Shown here: positions 1-9,968 of the stretch, piece after piece
Position numbering within the stretch: position 1 is the first letter of the stretch
How the letters are laid out: each line of letters begins with the position of its first letter
NCBI GenBank assembly: GCA_014898415.1
Contig: RCTD01000017.1
Coordinates: 619,001-683,000 of the forward strand
DNA length: 64,000 bases
Source of the DNA: Stromatinia cepivora
Taxonomy: Eukaryota; Ascomycota; Leotiomycetes; Helotiales; Sclerotiniaceae
Reading direction: 5' to 3'
Position numbers and translations under genes: made by a program
The notes under the pieces: model-generated
What the model was told of the DNA's origin: nothing
The model's input: the letters and a program-made list of their open reading frames with translations, nothing else
Databases searched by the model: none

Positions 1-1107
1 GATCAATTAGATTAGTTATATGATATATGAATTATATGATTCTGCATTGTGTGATTATAACTTTTCGAATTATATGATAGTTCGTTAAAAGTGATAAAAA
101 TTTCCAATATTCTTTGATAAATATTATGCTTCCTTCAAGTATAGAATTTTATGTGCTAAATATCCGATTGTATTTTGGTATCCGGAGTATTTTATAGGAT
201 GGTTATTCTCTTCTATAGAGCTTCAACAGGGTGGCATTTCAGATGGTTTTATTCTAGCTTATTCTAGTATACCCTGCCCTTTGTCTAGCCCTGGTCAAAT
301 ATACGGCTTTGAAAGGCCAATAACTCTTGGATATTCGAATCCAGGTTTGAAAATTAAATGCCCTTTCAGACTTTGTGTATGTTGTCCATTGTTCGGTGTT
401 TGGCATGTTTTCTGGTTTTCGAGCTTGTAGGGTGAGCCTATTGATTTTCTACATCCATTTATTATTTTGCCTGTCCTCTACTGTTTTCTAGCCTTTTTAA
501 TATTGTGAAATCTGCTTAGACTGATACTGGTCCAGTCCCAACCATGTTCTATGTTTGCCAAGTTATCTTTGAAGAGCTTGCAGACTCTATCTTGAGTGAA
601 GCTTCTTTCAGCTGTTTTAGGTGCCTTATAAACACGAGATTGTCTTCAAGACCTGTATCAGCCAACTTCTATCTTGTTTATGAATCACAAAGGTGAGGGG
701 CGAGTTTGAAGTAGTTCAAAAGCCAGTCAGTGATCATTGTCCAATGTAGGATGAAGAAGTCCCACCTGGTCAAAAGCTGTATTAATTACGTATTGTATAA
801 GTCCAAATATCGTGTTCTAGGACACTTCCTACCAAAAAGTAGGATTTTGAATGCCACTTGTTAGTCAGAACTGCAGGAATTAATTCACTTCTGATTAAGA
901 AAAACCAGCCCTGGCACCTGCATTGCCAACCCCAAGATCATTTGCAACCTCAATTTTTCTTGCACTCCCAACCTCAAGTTTTACCCCTTATTAGTTAGTC
1001 TACTGTAGATCACTACCATTCGTGTGGTATGATAGTGGATTCACTTCAACAGTCAAAACATCAAACTACTACAGGCTTGAAATAATTGCCAAATTTCTTG
1101 AGTATTG
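1..1107. other. AT-rich stretch without a recognisable gene
   Basis: No reading frame with coding character is visible on either strand. The stretch is AT-rich and precedes the nested transposon block. It could be old repeat or decayed intergenic DNA; I recognise nothing in it. Confidence 0.5.
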
Positions 1108-1503
1108 AGTGTATTTGCTGTATATTCCAATCACTAACTTTTGTTCATCTCTGTATTCCGCTCTTTATTTATCTAATAGTACCAATTCTATAAGATCTGT
1201 AAATAAATAATAAAAATAGAAGGTTTTCATTCCAGATTTCATATTTTTATACGGCAAATTACTCTCATACCATCAAAACTCGGATAAATTATTTTCATGC
1301 CATAAAAGTTAAATATTTTTTATTTCCATACCAGTCAGGATCTAGCCCAAAATAGCCAAAATCTATACTATAGATTTTATCTCAAAAACATAGATTCTAA
1401 TTGTATTTTAATGAAAAAGAAAGGATTTAATTAGAAACATATAGAATCAATCTTCAGGAATATTTGAAACTAGGCTGCGTAGAAATAACCCGTAACCTAT
1501 AGA

Positions 1504-1654
1504 TGTGACGAACCCAACAAGCGTTTAAAGATCAACCTTAAAATTAAAAGCTACAAAGTTAAAGAGAGTGTACTACGAAGTTATATATATAATCAGCTCG
1601 GAGCTTAGTACTGTACTAGTTCGATCGGACGCGATCATATGTATTTCGTAATAC
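1504..1654 (-). repeat. 3' LTR of the Gag-only element
   Basis: It aligns over its full length with 3029-3178. About 29 differences are seen, all of them transitions, plus one single-base indel. In the transcription direction (minus) this is the downstream LTR, next to the polypurine tract. Confidence 0.8.
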
Positions 1655-2034
1655 TACCCCCCCCTTCTGAAAAGTTCGCTTCGAACTCATTTTAAACGAA
1701 TGATTTAAGTACAAAATGATTATTAATCTTCTTTTAATAAAAATTCCTGATACACGAATTGTATTACAACCAATGAATATGTATTTATTATATTATATAC
1801 CTTTTTCAAGCGATCTTCAAAATATCAATCATTGATCATTTCTTCTAAATCCTTATCATCGTTGTTTTCGGGCTCAGTAATCAATGTAATAGCCGGAACA
1901 GGCTTTTATCGATCTTGGATTCCTTAATATAGGTCTAATGGATAAACTCGTATTCAATAAGAGATACTTCTATATCGTATACATTTATTTTGTTTGCGCA
2001 AAAGAGTTCTTTCAGAAAAGAAAAACTCGGATGT

Positions 2035-2565
2035 TTATACACAGGGTAGAATCAAGGTATGATCAGGTTTATCCGATTGGGCATCAAAAGGGCTAAGAGT
2101 ATCAATGACATTAAGGTTGTTAACGTCCATTGGATCATGGTTCCGAGAGTGGGATGGATTCTGCAATATATATAGGGCTTTAGGTTCATTAGAGTGGAAT
2201 AGTACAAGGAATCCATTCACTGTACGAGCAATTAGTTGTTGTATAATTTGAACAAAATCGGGATAAGAACAAAAAAGAGAAAGTTGTTGAAAAAGATGAT
2301 TTCTAAAAGTAATATTGAATCCATTACGAAAGATTGAGATTTTATTCAAATCAAACCAATTTTGATCTTTGGCTTCGTAAAGGATCCTTTCGAATTTTGC
2401 AATATAAACATATAAAGAATCGATTCCTTGTTTGAGAATAAATAACTTGTCTTCGGCTTCTTGAACTTTATTCGGATTGTTGTAAACATATATAAGTTGA
2501 TCCAGGATTGTTGTATAATCTAAAGGAACATTTTGATCAAGGGAAGAAAGCTGAGGTAATATCAT
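2035..2565 (-). CDS. Retrotransposon Gag-like protein
   Basis: 176 residues, ATG start at 2565. It resembles the capsid part of fungal Ty3/gypsy-type Gag proteins: a helical region of about 100 residues with FERILYEAK, then ISIFRNGFN, and near the C-terminus the motif HDPMDVNNL, close to the DPMDLD-type motif often seen in these proteins. There is no CCHC zinc knuckle, and no pol frame follows. It lies alone between two LTRs on the strand that puts the polypurine tract at the correct end. In cells Gag would package the element's RNA. The frame is still open despite heavy transitions in the LTRs, so either selection or luck kept it. Function of this copy is doubtful. Confidence 0.65.
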   Translation of the reverse strand: MILPQLSSLDQNVPLDYTTILDQLIYVYNNPNKVQEAEDKLFILKQGIDSLYVYIAKFERILYEAKDQNWFDLNKISIFRNGFNITFRNHLFQQLSLFCSYPDFVQIIQQLIARTVNGFLVLFHSNEPKALYILQNPSHSRNHDPMDVNNLNVIDTLSPFDAQSDKPDHTLILPCV

Positions 2566-3028
2566 AGCTTATACATGAAATTCGAGATTGAGATAAACAT
2601 AATAAAATTGAATTGTAGAATTGCCGATCGCAGCGTTGTCTACTTATAGTTTCGTTCGAATCGAAGGAAACCAGGTATCGAACTTTTGAGAACTACCATT
2701 GAACTTTTCAGGATCAGAAAGAAAAGGTTTCAAACGAAAAGGAGTATGAGCAATAGAAATATATTCAAAAATCAGGAAGTATAAAAACAAGATTTCATTT
2801 CGCTAATGAATCATTTTGCTACGAAATTCTGTAATCGCAAGATTTATCAAATCGTAATCCATAGTTTAGAAATTAAGGGTAAGAAAAAAAACAACACCTT
2901 CGAATAATATTAAGAAGATCCGTATACAAATAAAAGAACATAAGTGATATACCTAAATAAAAGTAAATAAAGTATATATAAATATATACAAATGTTATTC
3001 TATTTTTATTTAGAAAAGCTTTTAATAA

Positions 3029-3178
3029 TATAACGAACCTAACAAACATTTAAAAATCAATCTTAGAATTAAAAACTATAGAGTTAAAGAAAATGTACTA
3101 CAAAACTATATATATGATCAACTCGGAGCTTAATACCGTACTAACCCGATCGGACGCGATCACATATATCTCGTGACA
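3029..3178 (-). repeat. 5' LTR of the Gag-only element
   Basis: Partner of 1504-1654. Its end, TCGTGACA, is followed at once by the second ATAGA target copy. I saw no clear tRNA primer-binding site just inside it; RIP may have erased it. Confidence 0.75.
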
Positions 3179-3943
3179 ATAGATATCTATGAGTAACCCG
3201 CCCTATAGATTATCTATTAGATATATTATTCGTTCTGTAGGTAATCCATTAGAATTCTAAAATAATCTGTTCTATATAAATTATTTGCAGATTATTTACG
3301 GATAATCTATTTATCTGTAGATTGATGAATTATTTATAAATAATTTATAAATTGATAGATTATTTATGAATAAATAGATAATTTATATAAACTATATAAT
3401 TTATGAAAATATTTAAGATTAGTATAAAAATTAATATAATCTGAATAAATATTTATAGATTATTTGTAAATAATTTGTAGATCATTCATTAATTTGTAAA
3501 TTATCTGTAGATTATTTATATATAATCTATTAATCTGTAGATAGATGGATTATTTATAGGTTAATAGATATCTATAAATAATTTGTAAATAATCCATAAA
3601 TATTTATTCAGATTCTTCAATTATCCGCTTTGTCAGCGGATTATCTATGGATTGTTTATCAGAGTCATTATCCGCCCTGCGGGTATCTGTTGCGCAGTCT
3701 ATTTGAAACAGATTCTTTTGTATTTTTGAAAGGGGAAGAGTAGAGAACAGGATAGAATCTATGATATAAGGGTAGAATCTATAGTGGTAGTACGAAGGTG
3801 GTGTTGTTTGTAGTCAGAAGGTATTTATAGTGGGAAGGTGGAATCTATAATTGAAAGATAGAATCTATAGTATAGATTCTAAATAGCTGAAAGTAAAATC
3901 GCTTCAATTTTTGTAGCACGAGAGTAATTTGCCGATTTTTATA

Positions 3944-4543
3944 TCAAATTTCTTTTATAGGATATGATTTATTATGACCCTTTATTTAGTTATTTGCTGT
4001 ACACTTCAATCACTAGCTTTGCTCATCTCTATATACCGCTTTTGATTTCTCTAATAGTACCAATTGCAAAAGACCTAAGAGTAAACAATAAAAAGTAGAC
4101 AGCTTTCATTTCGGATTTTATACTCTCATATCAAATTTTCTTTCACAGCACATGGTCTATAGTGATTCATTATGTAGTTGGTACCAATAGGGAACTTGAG
4201 GTGAAAATATTGTTATATAATCAATCCAAAAATGATGTTATTAATTCAAAAATTATGAACTCTGTCATAGAAAGTTGTACCGAAAAACAAAAATGATTGG
4301 CCAGGTTCCAGTTTGAGACTTGAATTCAGTGTATATAAACAAGTAATATTACGACTCCACAGCATCCGCATGTATAAGCTTTAATCCTCATTTCCCTCAC
4401 CTCCTCATCCTGCGCAAGTCACATATGTTGGATATGTAGACTCATACCCTAGAACCCCCTTTGTTATATTGCTCAGATGATTGTACCACGCAACTATTGC
4501 ATATTTAGAAGTGCACTGCATGTGTTTAGATTTTTTGGTTTTC
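3944..4543. other. Intergenic stretch with second duplication unit
   Basis: It holds the remainder of the old tandem duplication (to about 4180) and then sequence in which I see no gene. The end of the decayed gene at 4544 lies just to the right. Confidence 0.4.
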
Positions 4544-7500
4544 TCACCTTGTTCCTCGATCGTGTTCAATGGTGTCGCATGCGTTGCGGAGATTAGGCTT
4601 GCCTTCTTTCCTTGTAATACTCCTGGGGCCATGAAGTGAGTTTGAAGTGCATGGAGCTTTTGAGCTGTTTTGCGTTTCCGTGGAAGTCATGCTATACCTG
4701 TTTGGAATGTCGCTGGAGAATGTACCGTTGGAAAAAGTGAAGGGAAAGCGTAGATTATTAGTTGATGTTACATTTTTGAGAGAGGCAAGGCAAAAGTTTT
4801 CATTCGACATGTCTGATGAAGGGAAGGGATGAACAATCGGATATCGGATCAGTGCGCCATTTGCATTAGGCTTCTCTATGGAACTCTCGGTGCAAACACC
4901 AATGCTCGGACTGGACGACTTAGTGCTCTGTTCCTCAAAACTAGAATGGAGGCCATCAGTGGATTGTCCCTCGCCAATATCGATCTTGGTAGGACACTCA
5001 GAATCAAAGTTCACGTATCTGGTCGGCGAATCTGGCATCGAATTTATTTTAATTCTGCGATCTTGACCATCCAATCCAGAAATTTGTGATTCTACTACCA
5101 CCAGTGAAGGAACAACCTCGGGACAACGCTTAGAAAGCTTTGATTGATTGAATATAAAGCTCCCATTCGGGAATTTTGCTACGAGACTCAGCAGGCTATT
5201 GTTTGGCTGAAGTTTCTTGGTTTGGCGAAGAGTTTGAACATGGTAGACCGCGCTTTTTGTGTCGAATTCATGGTTATGAATGAGTTCGCTGTCAAATTCT
5301 CACTCCACGTTCTCGCAAAATCCTTTCCGCCCCTGTCTCAGATAGTGCTGCACAACAGAGCAGCTGACTACTAGGTGATTCTTTCCTGAAGGGGCAAGTT
5401 GCCACGGCTTGCAAATCAGTTCTGGTCGAGCTGGTATAATCGGATGTTCAAGGCTACTACAAAAGATTGCAGTGGGGTAATCTTTGGTAAGATATGCCCA
5501 TGGTTGAGAAATAGCAACTCGTTTGGTCTTCTTATCCTCTCTCATATCCACTGTATCCCGATACTCCACCCCATAGACAAACTTAGGAGGACCCTCTTTA
5601 GCCCTTGAAAATTCCTTCTGGATAGACCTTAAACCCGTGCCAATGTCATCTAAGGCTTGTCAGCCAGCCTTAATGAGACTGCCAATAGTTTTCATACGGT
5701 ATCCATCGGCGGACTGAGGATCTGCCTTTCTCAAAAGCAAGTCTAGGTTTGCTTTCAATGCCTTATTAGCCTCTGATCCACCTGAGCCAGGCTTCGCTAG
5801 CTTCAAATGTGTAAGTGCATCGCCCTCGAAAACTTGCCAACCGTGATGTGTAATCCTCGCTTGTACTAGGAAAAGGACAACACAAGACTGAGGTAGATAC
5901 CATGCAATTTCTTTCTCGCTGTCATACACGAGAATGGTATCATTTGCCCCATCCGTCATAATCTCATGTATGTCATTCTCAATCTTACTGATTATGGTAG
6001 ATGGCATTGACGAAGTAGTCCAACCAATAGATCCCGTGGCTGTTACAATTCCGGTTCCCCCAGTTCCAAGTGTGAGGTTATAAGATACAATCGGGCGACT
6101 GTCTGGAACCCTCTCTGCCGTTGACCAATTGACCTCCGTGCCAGAATACCCTTTTGTGCCAATTACAATAGAGGCTTCAGGGACCCATCCAAGAAAACAT
6201 CTTCGGTTTATCAATCGATCAGGGTTCAGTTCTTTGTACCATTTTCCAGTTTCTTCCACAATTTTGAATGTGGGCCTTCTTGATTTTGAGCCTTGGGCGG
6301 TCTTCGGGCAATAATGCCATTGTATCGCATCATCATCCAATAACTCTTCAACTGGAATCAAGACAGAATTCAAACCGTTCGCAACCAGTCCACCATCAAA
6401 CATCACCAGGCTCAGGCATCCGGCTACTAACGCCATATCAGCAAATGATATGTCCAAGCCCCGACCTTGGAAGCGCCCTCTGACTGGAAATCCCTGGGCA
6501 ACAACCATGTGAGGAAACAACGTGTGCCAGCATTCCGTGCCTTCCAGCGTGGTATGAAGATCACTAGGCGTCACAGCGATTTCATCCCTCGGATGACGAC
6601 TTTTCATGTTAGATCCCTCAGCTAGGCTTTTTCCGAAAGCTTTGACCGAAACAGATGAGTAGTGTGTGGAATCCTTGAGTGGTTCCCGCAGAGCAGCGCA
6701 AAGCCAGGATATGGCTAAGGCAGCCTTTTCATGGACGGAGTGGCTCGCAGTGATTGACACGTCCACAACCGATTTATCTTTTTATATCGTCATATGACAA
6801 ATCCAGAGTAAGGATATCGTTCTTAATTGATACTGCAGTCAAGTCAGAATCATGCGCGCGACTACCATAATAAACTTAGACTTGCCATTACTGTTTGAGT
6901 TGTTGCACAGACGAGCCTCGACCACCTCTAGGACATATAAGCCGATATCATGACAAGTTGACTGCAGATACTCTCGGCAACTTTGTGCTATAGTGCCACC
7001 AGTGTCTCCTGTAAGTGTCAAAATATCTCCAAGTGATTGACCATCGGAAAAATTCCTGCTAATATATTTCGGAATTTCCCATCGTACCACATAACTGATG
7101 CAATGTTGCATGTCCCTGGGAATTTTGAAGGGCCAGATATCAAACAACGCCCTCTTCACTTGGCTAGGGTTCAAAAAAGGTCCGAATTCTTCCAAGAACA
7201 GTTTCCAAGAGACCGTACCCTTAATTGTAGCAACAATATCGCCAGATATATGAGTATTTATACTCTATTCATTGTGTATTCGATTTTCAATTATTTGATT
7301 GTCAGGATTTGTCATTTGGTCTACCGTTCCTTGGGCAGTCTCTGAAGTTGATAGCTTGAATCTGGGTCCGAGCACCTTTTGTATTCGTGAAGCAAATTGG
7401 CATGGGGCAAAATACCTGATGTATTGTGCGGTATTGATCATCTGAGGTGCCGTTGCTTCGGCTTGCAAATTCTCGGAAAGAGTCAGTACTAATCGTCGAA

Positions 7501-8091
7501 TATTGTTCTCAAACATATCAGCGGTAGGCGAGACTTTGGATGAAGCTTCGTGACAAAGTGATTGTAAATCCTCATCAAAGAATAGCAATTTTTCAAAACT
7601 TTGCTTCGCTGTTGGATAGATATCAAGGAATTGACTAAATGTTTCTGAATCGTTCTTCGGTATACTGGTCATTGTATTAGATGAAGTCTGAGTCTGAGTA
7701 GTAGCCTCATTGAGAGTTCTTCGGGCAAAATTATCGACCGGGGCCTTGACTGCTCTATTGCCTGTATCATTCTGGGACGTAAAATACTGAGTTGGCTCAG
7801 AAAATGGCTCTCCAGAGTCAGTATGTGGCATTCCTGGTGTCGCAGGCCAACTTTAACCTCTGTCGTAGCGTTCTTTTTCGTAATCAAGCTCATGATTACC
7901 TATTGATATGTTTAGCAAGAGTAGTAAAAGTCGGTCTAAGAAATCATGCCTCGAGCATCCACATGCCGTGAAATTAGCCGGCCACTGCTTTCATCAGTTA
8001 CCCATTCGCTCCAAGTGTTGTATGAGGATGTAGATATCCTAGTATTTGAAGCTCCCGAATGGTGTTTTTGCCCACGATGTCTGGTGGACAT
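4544..8091 (-). pseudogene. Decayed member of a fungal multi-exon family of unknown function, with W-motif N-terminus
   Basis: From 7855 down to 4544 almost everything is open in one minus-strand frame, broken by single stops: TAA 7853-7855, TAG near 7263, TGA near 6839 and TAA shortly after, TGA at 5660-5662 and TGA at 5300-5302. Segments read like a large fungal family I know only as hypothetical proteins: LLFFDEDLQSLC, GDILTLTGDTGGTIAQSC, ALAISWLCAALREP, CWHTLFPHMVVAQGFPV, RGLDISFADMALVAG, WHYCPKTAQ. The stops near 7263, 6839 and 5660 can be removed by plausible frame-preserving introns (for example GTATGA..CTGAC..TTAG, 48 nt, over 5660). Those at 7853 and 5300 cannot, and fit CAA-to-TAA and TGG-to-TGA changes, as RIP would cause. 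The N-terminus (8091-7951) has the WSEW..RHVDARG motif shared with the DUF6590 genes to the right. After 5300 about 250 more codons stay open. The gene may instead be two or three shorter functional pieces. Confidence 0.55.
7900..7949 (-). other. Possible GC-AG intron in the decayed gene
   Basis: Between exon text ending VDARG and text starting NHELDYEKERYDRG there is a 50-nt segment on the minus strand. It starts GCATGA, contains TGCTAAAC as a branch-like site and ends CAATAG. Removing it joins the two coding pieces in frame, giving DARGNHELDYEKER, which fits the R-DARG-E-Y pattern of the related proteins. A GC donor is rare but real in fungi. Confidence 0.35.
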
Positions 8092-8283
8092 AATACACAA
8101 GTCGAAAATACTGTAAATTAATCCCACAAAGGGTTCTCTAGAGTATCAACGGGCGACAAGCTATCCTTCAGTTTTAAAATAGTTATTGATGTAGCAGCTA
8201 CGGCCTAGCAAAAGAAGAAAAATAGTTTGCAAAATTCAAGGTTTAGTCCCTATATTGTAAGATCTTATAAGTTTAAAGGTTGC

Positions 8284-8665
8284 TAGGCTGCGCATAAATA
8301 ATCCGCCATCTATAGATATCCGCGAATAATCCGTTCTGTGGATTATCTATTAAGGATACTATCTGTTCTATAAATTATCTATTGGGATTTTAAAATAATT
8401 TGATCTGTATAGATTATCTATAGATTATTTGCGGATAATCTATTGATTTATAAATAAATATAATTTGTATAATTTATAAAGATTAGTATAAAAATATAAG
8501 AATAATTTCCAAAAAATAAATGAATATCTATCAAACCATAAATAATTTATAAATAATCCACAGATATTTATTCAGATTTTTCAATTATCTATTTCATTAG
8601 TAGATTATCCATAGATTATCCATCAGAGCCATTATCCGCCCTGCGGGTAACCGTTACACAGTTTA
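8284..8665. mobile_element. hAT-like MITE, copy 2
   Basis: It starts TAGGCTGCGCATAAATAAT and ends CACAGTTTA, whose reverse complement TAAACTGTG matches the left end except for transitions. An 8-bp duplication, AAGGTTGC, flanks it at 8276-8283 and 8666-8673; by chance or microhomology the match extends left to 14 bp. The interior shares ATTATCCGCCCTGCGGGTA and AATCTATAGATTATTTGCGGATAAT-type motifs with copy 1. At 382 bp it is shorter than copy 1 (about 551 bp net). It has no open frame. Confidence 0.7.
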
Positions 8666-8673
8666 AAGGTTGC

Positions 8674-9968
8674 AGTCTCACAGAGTACTCGACGGGCAAC
8701 CCTTAACAGATATTGGGTAGTATTGATCGTATCGAAAGTTTCCTGTGCGTGAACGCAAACACATCTACCAATATTCGACCAACCAAAAGCAGCCATCGCA
8801 CTCAGGCAGAATCGGAAACATTACCAATCACTAATTAGGAGTGGTAAGAGCCAATAGTGAAATTGATAATGCTTCGTCAACAGGTGAACTGCGCCTTTTC
8901 TAGCAGAATTGCTCAAACATGGCTGCATGGAATACGGATCCCGACAGTATCCAATCTACTGGTTGGTTGGTTGGTTACAATGAAATGAATGGGTCCGACT
9001 TTCGAGTGCTTTGCATGGGTACACACATCAGCCTGACAATGTCAAGTTTCGTCCAAGTTGATATCTTATGAATGCAACTACGAAAGCTCGGAAGTCGAAG
9101 TCGGAAGAACCTCCAGAAAAATAGACCCAGCTTTCAGATATCCTTAGGGTATATCATAATACCTGCTTCTGTCGTTATATGGTCGAAAGATATCCAGCCC
9201 AAATACCACAGCCTTCTCAAAAACTTGCAATACTACCACACTTTTGACACCGAGTAGTCAGGCTTGCAGCTGCGGGATTGTGCATCGCGTTTCGCGAACA
9301 CAGCTGTGGTTTATGCCTGTTTGGAGGTAAGTTTAGGCAAAGATTGCATTGCACTCTCTCAGTATCTTACAATAGGTGCACATTGGCATATCTCGCGAGG
9401 AGGAAAATATCAGTATCATTTTACAATCTTGATGTCTAGATTTGCGATGTTTGATATCTTATGTTTTGATATCTGAAAAAATACGTGCGTGGTGTTCGGG
9501 GAGTAGAAATATAACTCTATCTTTAGATAATGGAGATTTTAAGAGGGAGCAGTCCAATGAACGGTGAGCCTTGGCTATGGATCAGTCTTCCTAAATATGT
9601 ACATTTAACGCAGCGCCAGAGCGGAACTAGAGACGAGGCTGCTAGAAGCTTGTACCATCTTTGTAATCCGGGTACATTTCTTGATGTAGTTGTAATGCGA
9701 ATATCAAAGATGCACAATCAAGTATCTGTCACGGAGATTATCTCACGAGTCACAACCGAGGATCGAAAAGAGTCAATGTACAACTATTGTCATAGTATAA
9801 AGAGAAGCTAGCTAAAATTTATATACAGAAACAAATTATATACACTTGAATATCGTCCTATACGGAAGCCTCATGCCATGTCTTGGAAACAATGCAGCCA
9901 TCCGCTCCATCCAAATATAATACATAGAATGCCATCATTATATCCAAGCTCAGCTTCACATTTCTTCA
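8674..9968. other. Gene-free stretch
   Basis: Short frames at 9072-9257, 9264-9476 and 9530-9811 have no recognisable domain, no convincing splice partners and no low-complexity or conserved motif. I do not call any of them. The right part is the 3' flank of the minus-strand membrane-protein gene. Confidence 0.4.

Larger units (their letters stand above)
1504..3178 (-). mobile_element. Short Gag-only LTR retrotransposon, RIP-mutated
   Basis: Two about 150-bp direct repeats (1504-1654 and 3029-3178) bound a 1.4-kb interior. The ends read TGTGACGA at 1504 and TCGTGACA ending at 3178, as expected for an LTR with short inverted ends. A 5-bp target duplication, ATAGA, flanks the element at 1499-1503 and 3179-3183. 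On the minus strand a purine-rich tract, AGAAGGGGGGGGTAG, directly abuts the downstream LTR (about 1655-1669), which fits a polypurine tract. The only reading frame is Gag-like (2035-2565); protease, reverse transcriptase and integrase are absent, so it is non-autonomous. It is the youngest of the three nested insertions. Confidence 0.8.
1471..3701. mobile_element. hAT-like MITE, copy 1, itself interrupted by an LTR element
   Basis: The ends are TAGGCTGCG at 1471 and CGCAGTCTA ending at 3701, which pair as a terminal inverted repeat with one transition. The inverted similarity extends inward about 24 bp, including ACCCG in both arms. An exact 8-bp direct repeat, TTTGAAAC, flanks it at 1463-1470 and 3702-3709. 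An 8-bp target duplication with TAG-starting ends is typical of the hAT superfamily. Net length after removing the LTR element is about 551 bp. The interior is rich in repeated AATCTATAGATTATTT-like motifs and has no open frame. It sits inside the MULE-like element and has a relative at 8284-8665. Confidence 0.7.
1252..3934. mobile_element. MULE-like TIR element (outermost of three nested elements)
   Basis: The element begins CGGCAAATTACTCTC at 1252, and the reverse complement of its right end at 3934 begins with the same 15 bases. The next bases of the two arms differ only by transitions for several positions. A perfect 9-bp direct repeat, ATTTTTATA, flanks it at 1243-1251 and 3935-3943. Terminal inverted repeats with a 9-bp target duplication are the hallmark of Mutator-like elements; the superfamily is inferred from this only. 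Without the younger insertion it is about 444 bp and has no coding capacity, so it is a non-autonomous, MITE-sized element. Both arms carry repeated 'AGAATCTATA' motifs. Confidence 0.7.
1108..4180. repeat. Ancient tandem duplication of about 200 bp, split by a transposon
   Basis: About 1108-1251 and about 3990-4150 are diverged direct copies. Shared landmarks are TTTGCTGTA, TCAATCACTA, TCATCTCT, CTAATAGTACCAATT, the run ending GCTTTCATT/GGTTTTCATT, and a TATCAAATTT motif downstream of each. Removing the transposon at 1252-3934 plus one target-site copy joins the left flank to 3935 onward and restores a continuous first unit followed directly by the second. The duplication therefore predates the insertion, which landed in the first unit. 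Confidence 0.6.

Noticed and set aside
9530..9811. 93-codon plus-strand frame
   Set aside because: No start context, splice partner or recognisable sequence; length is within chance for this region.
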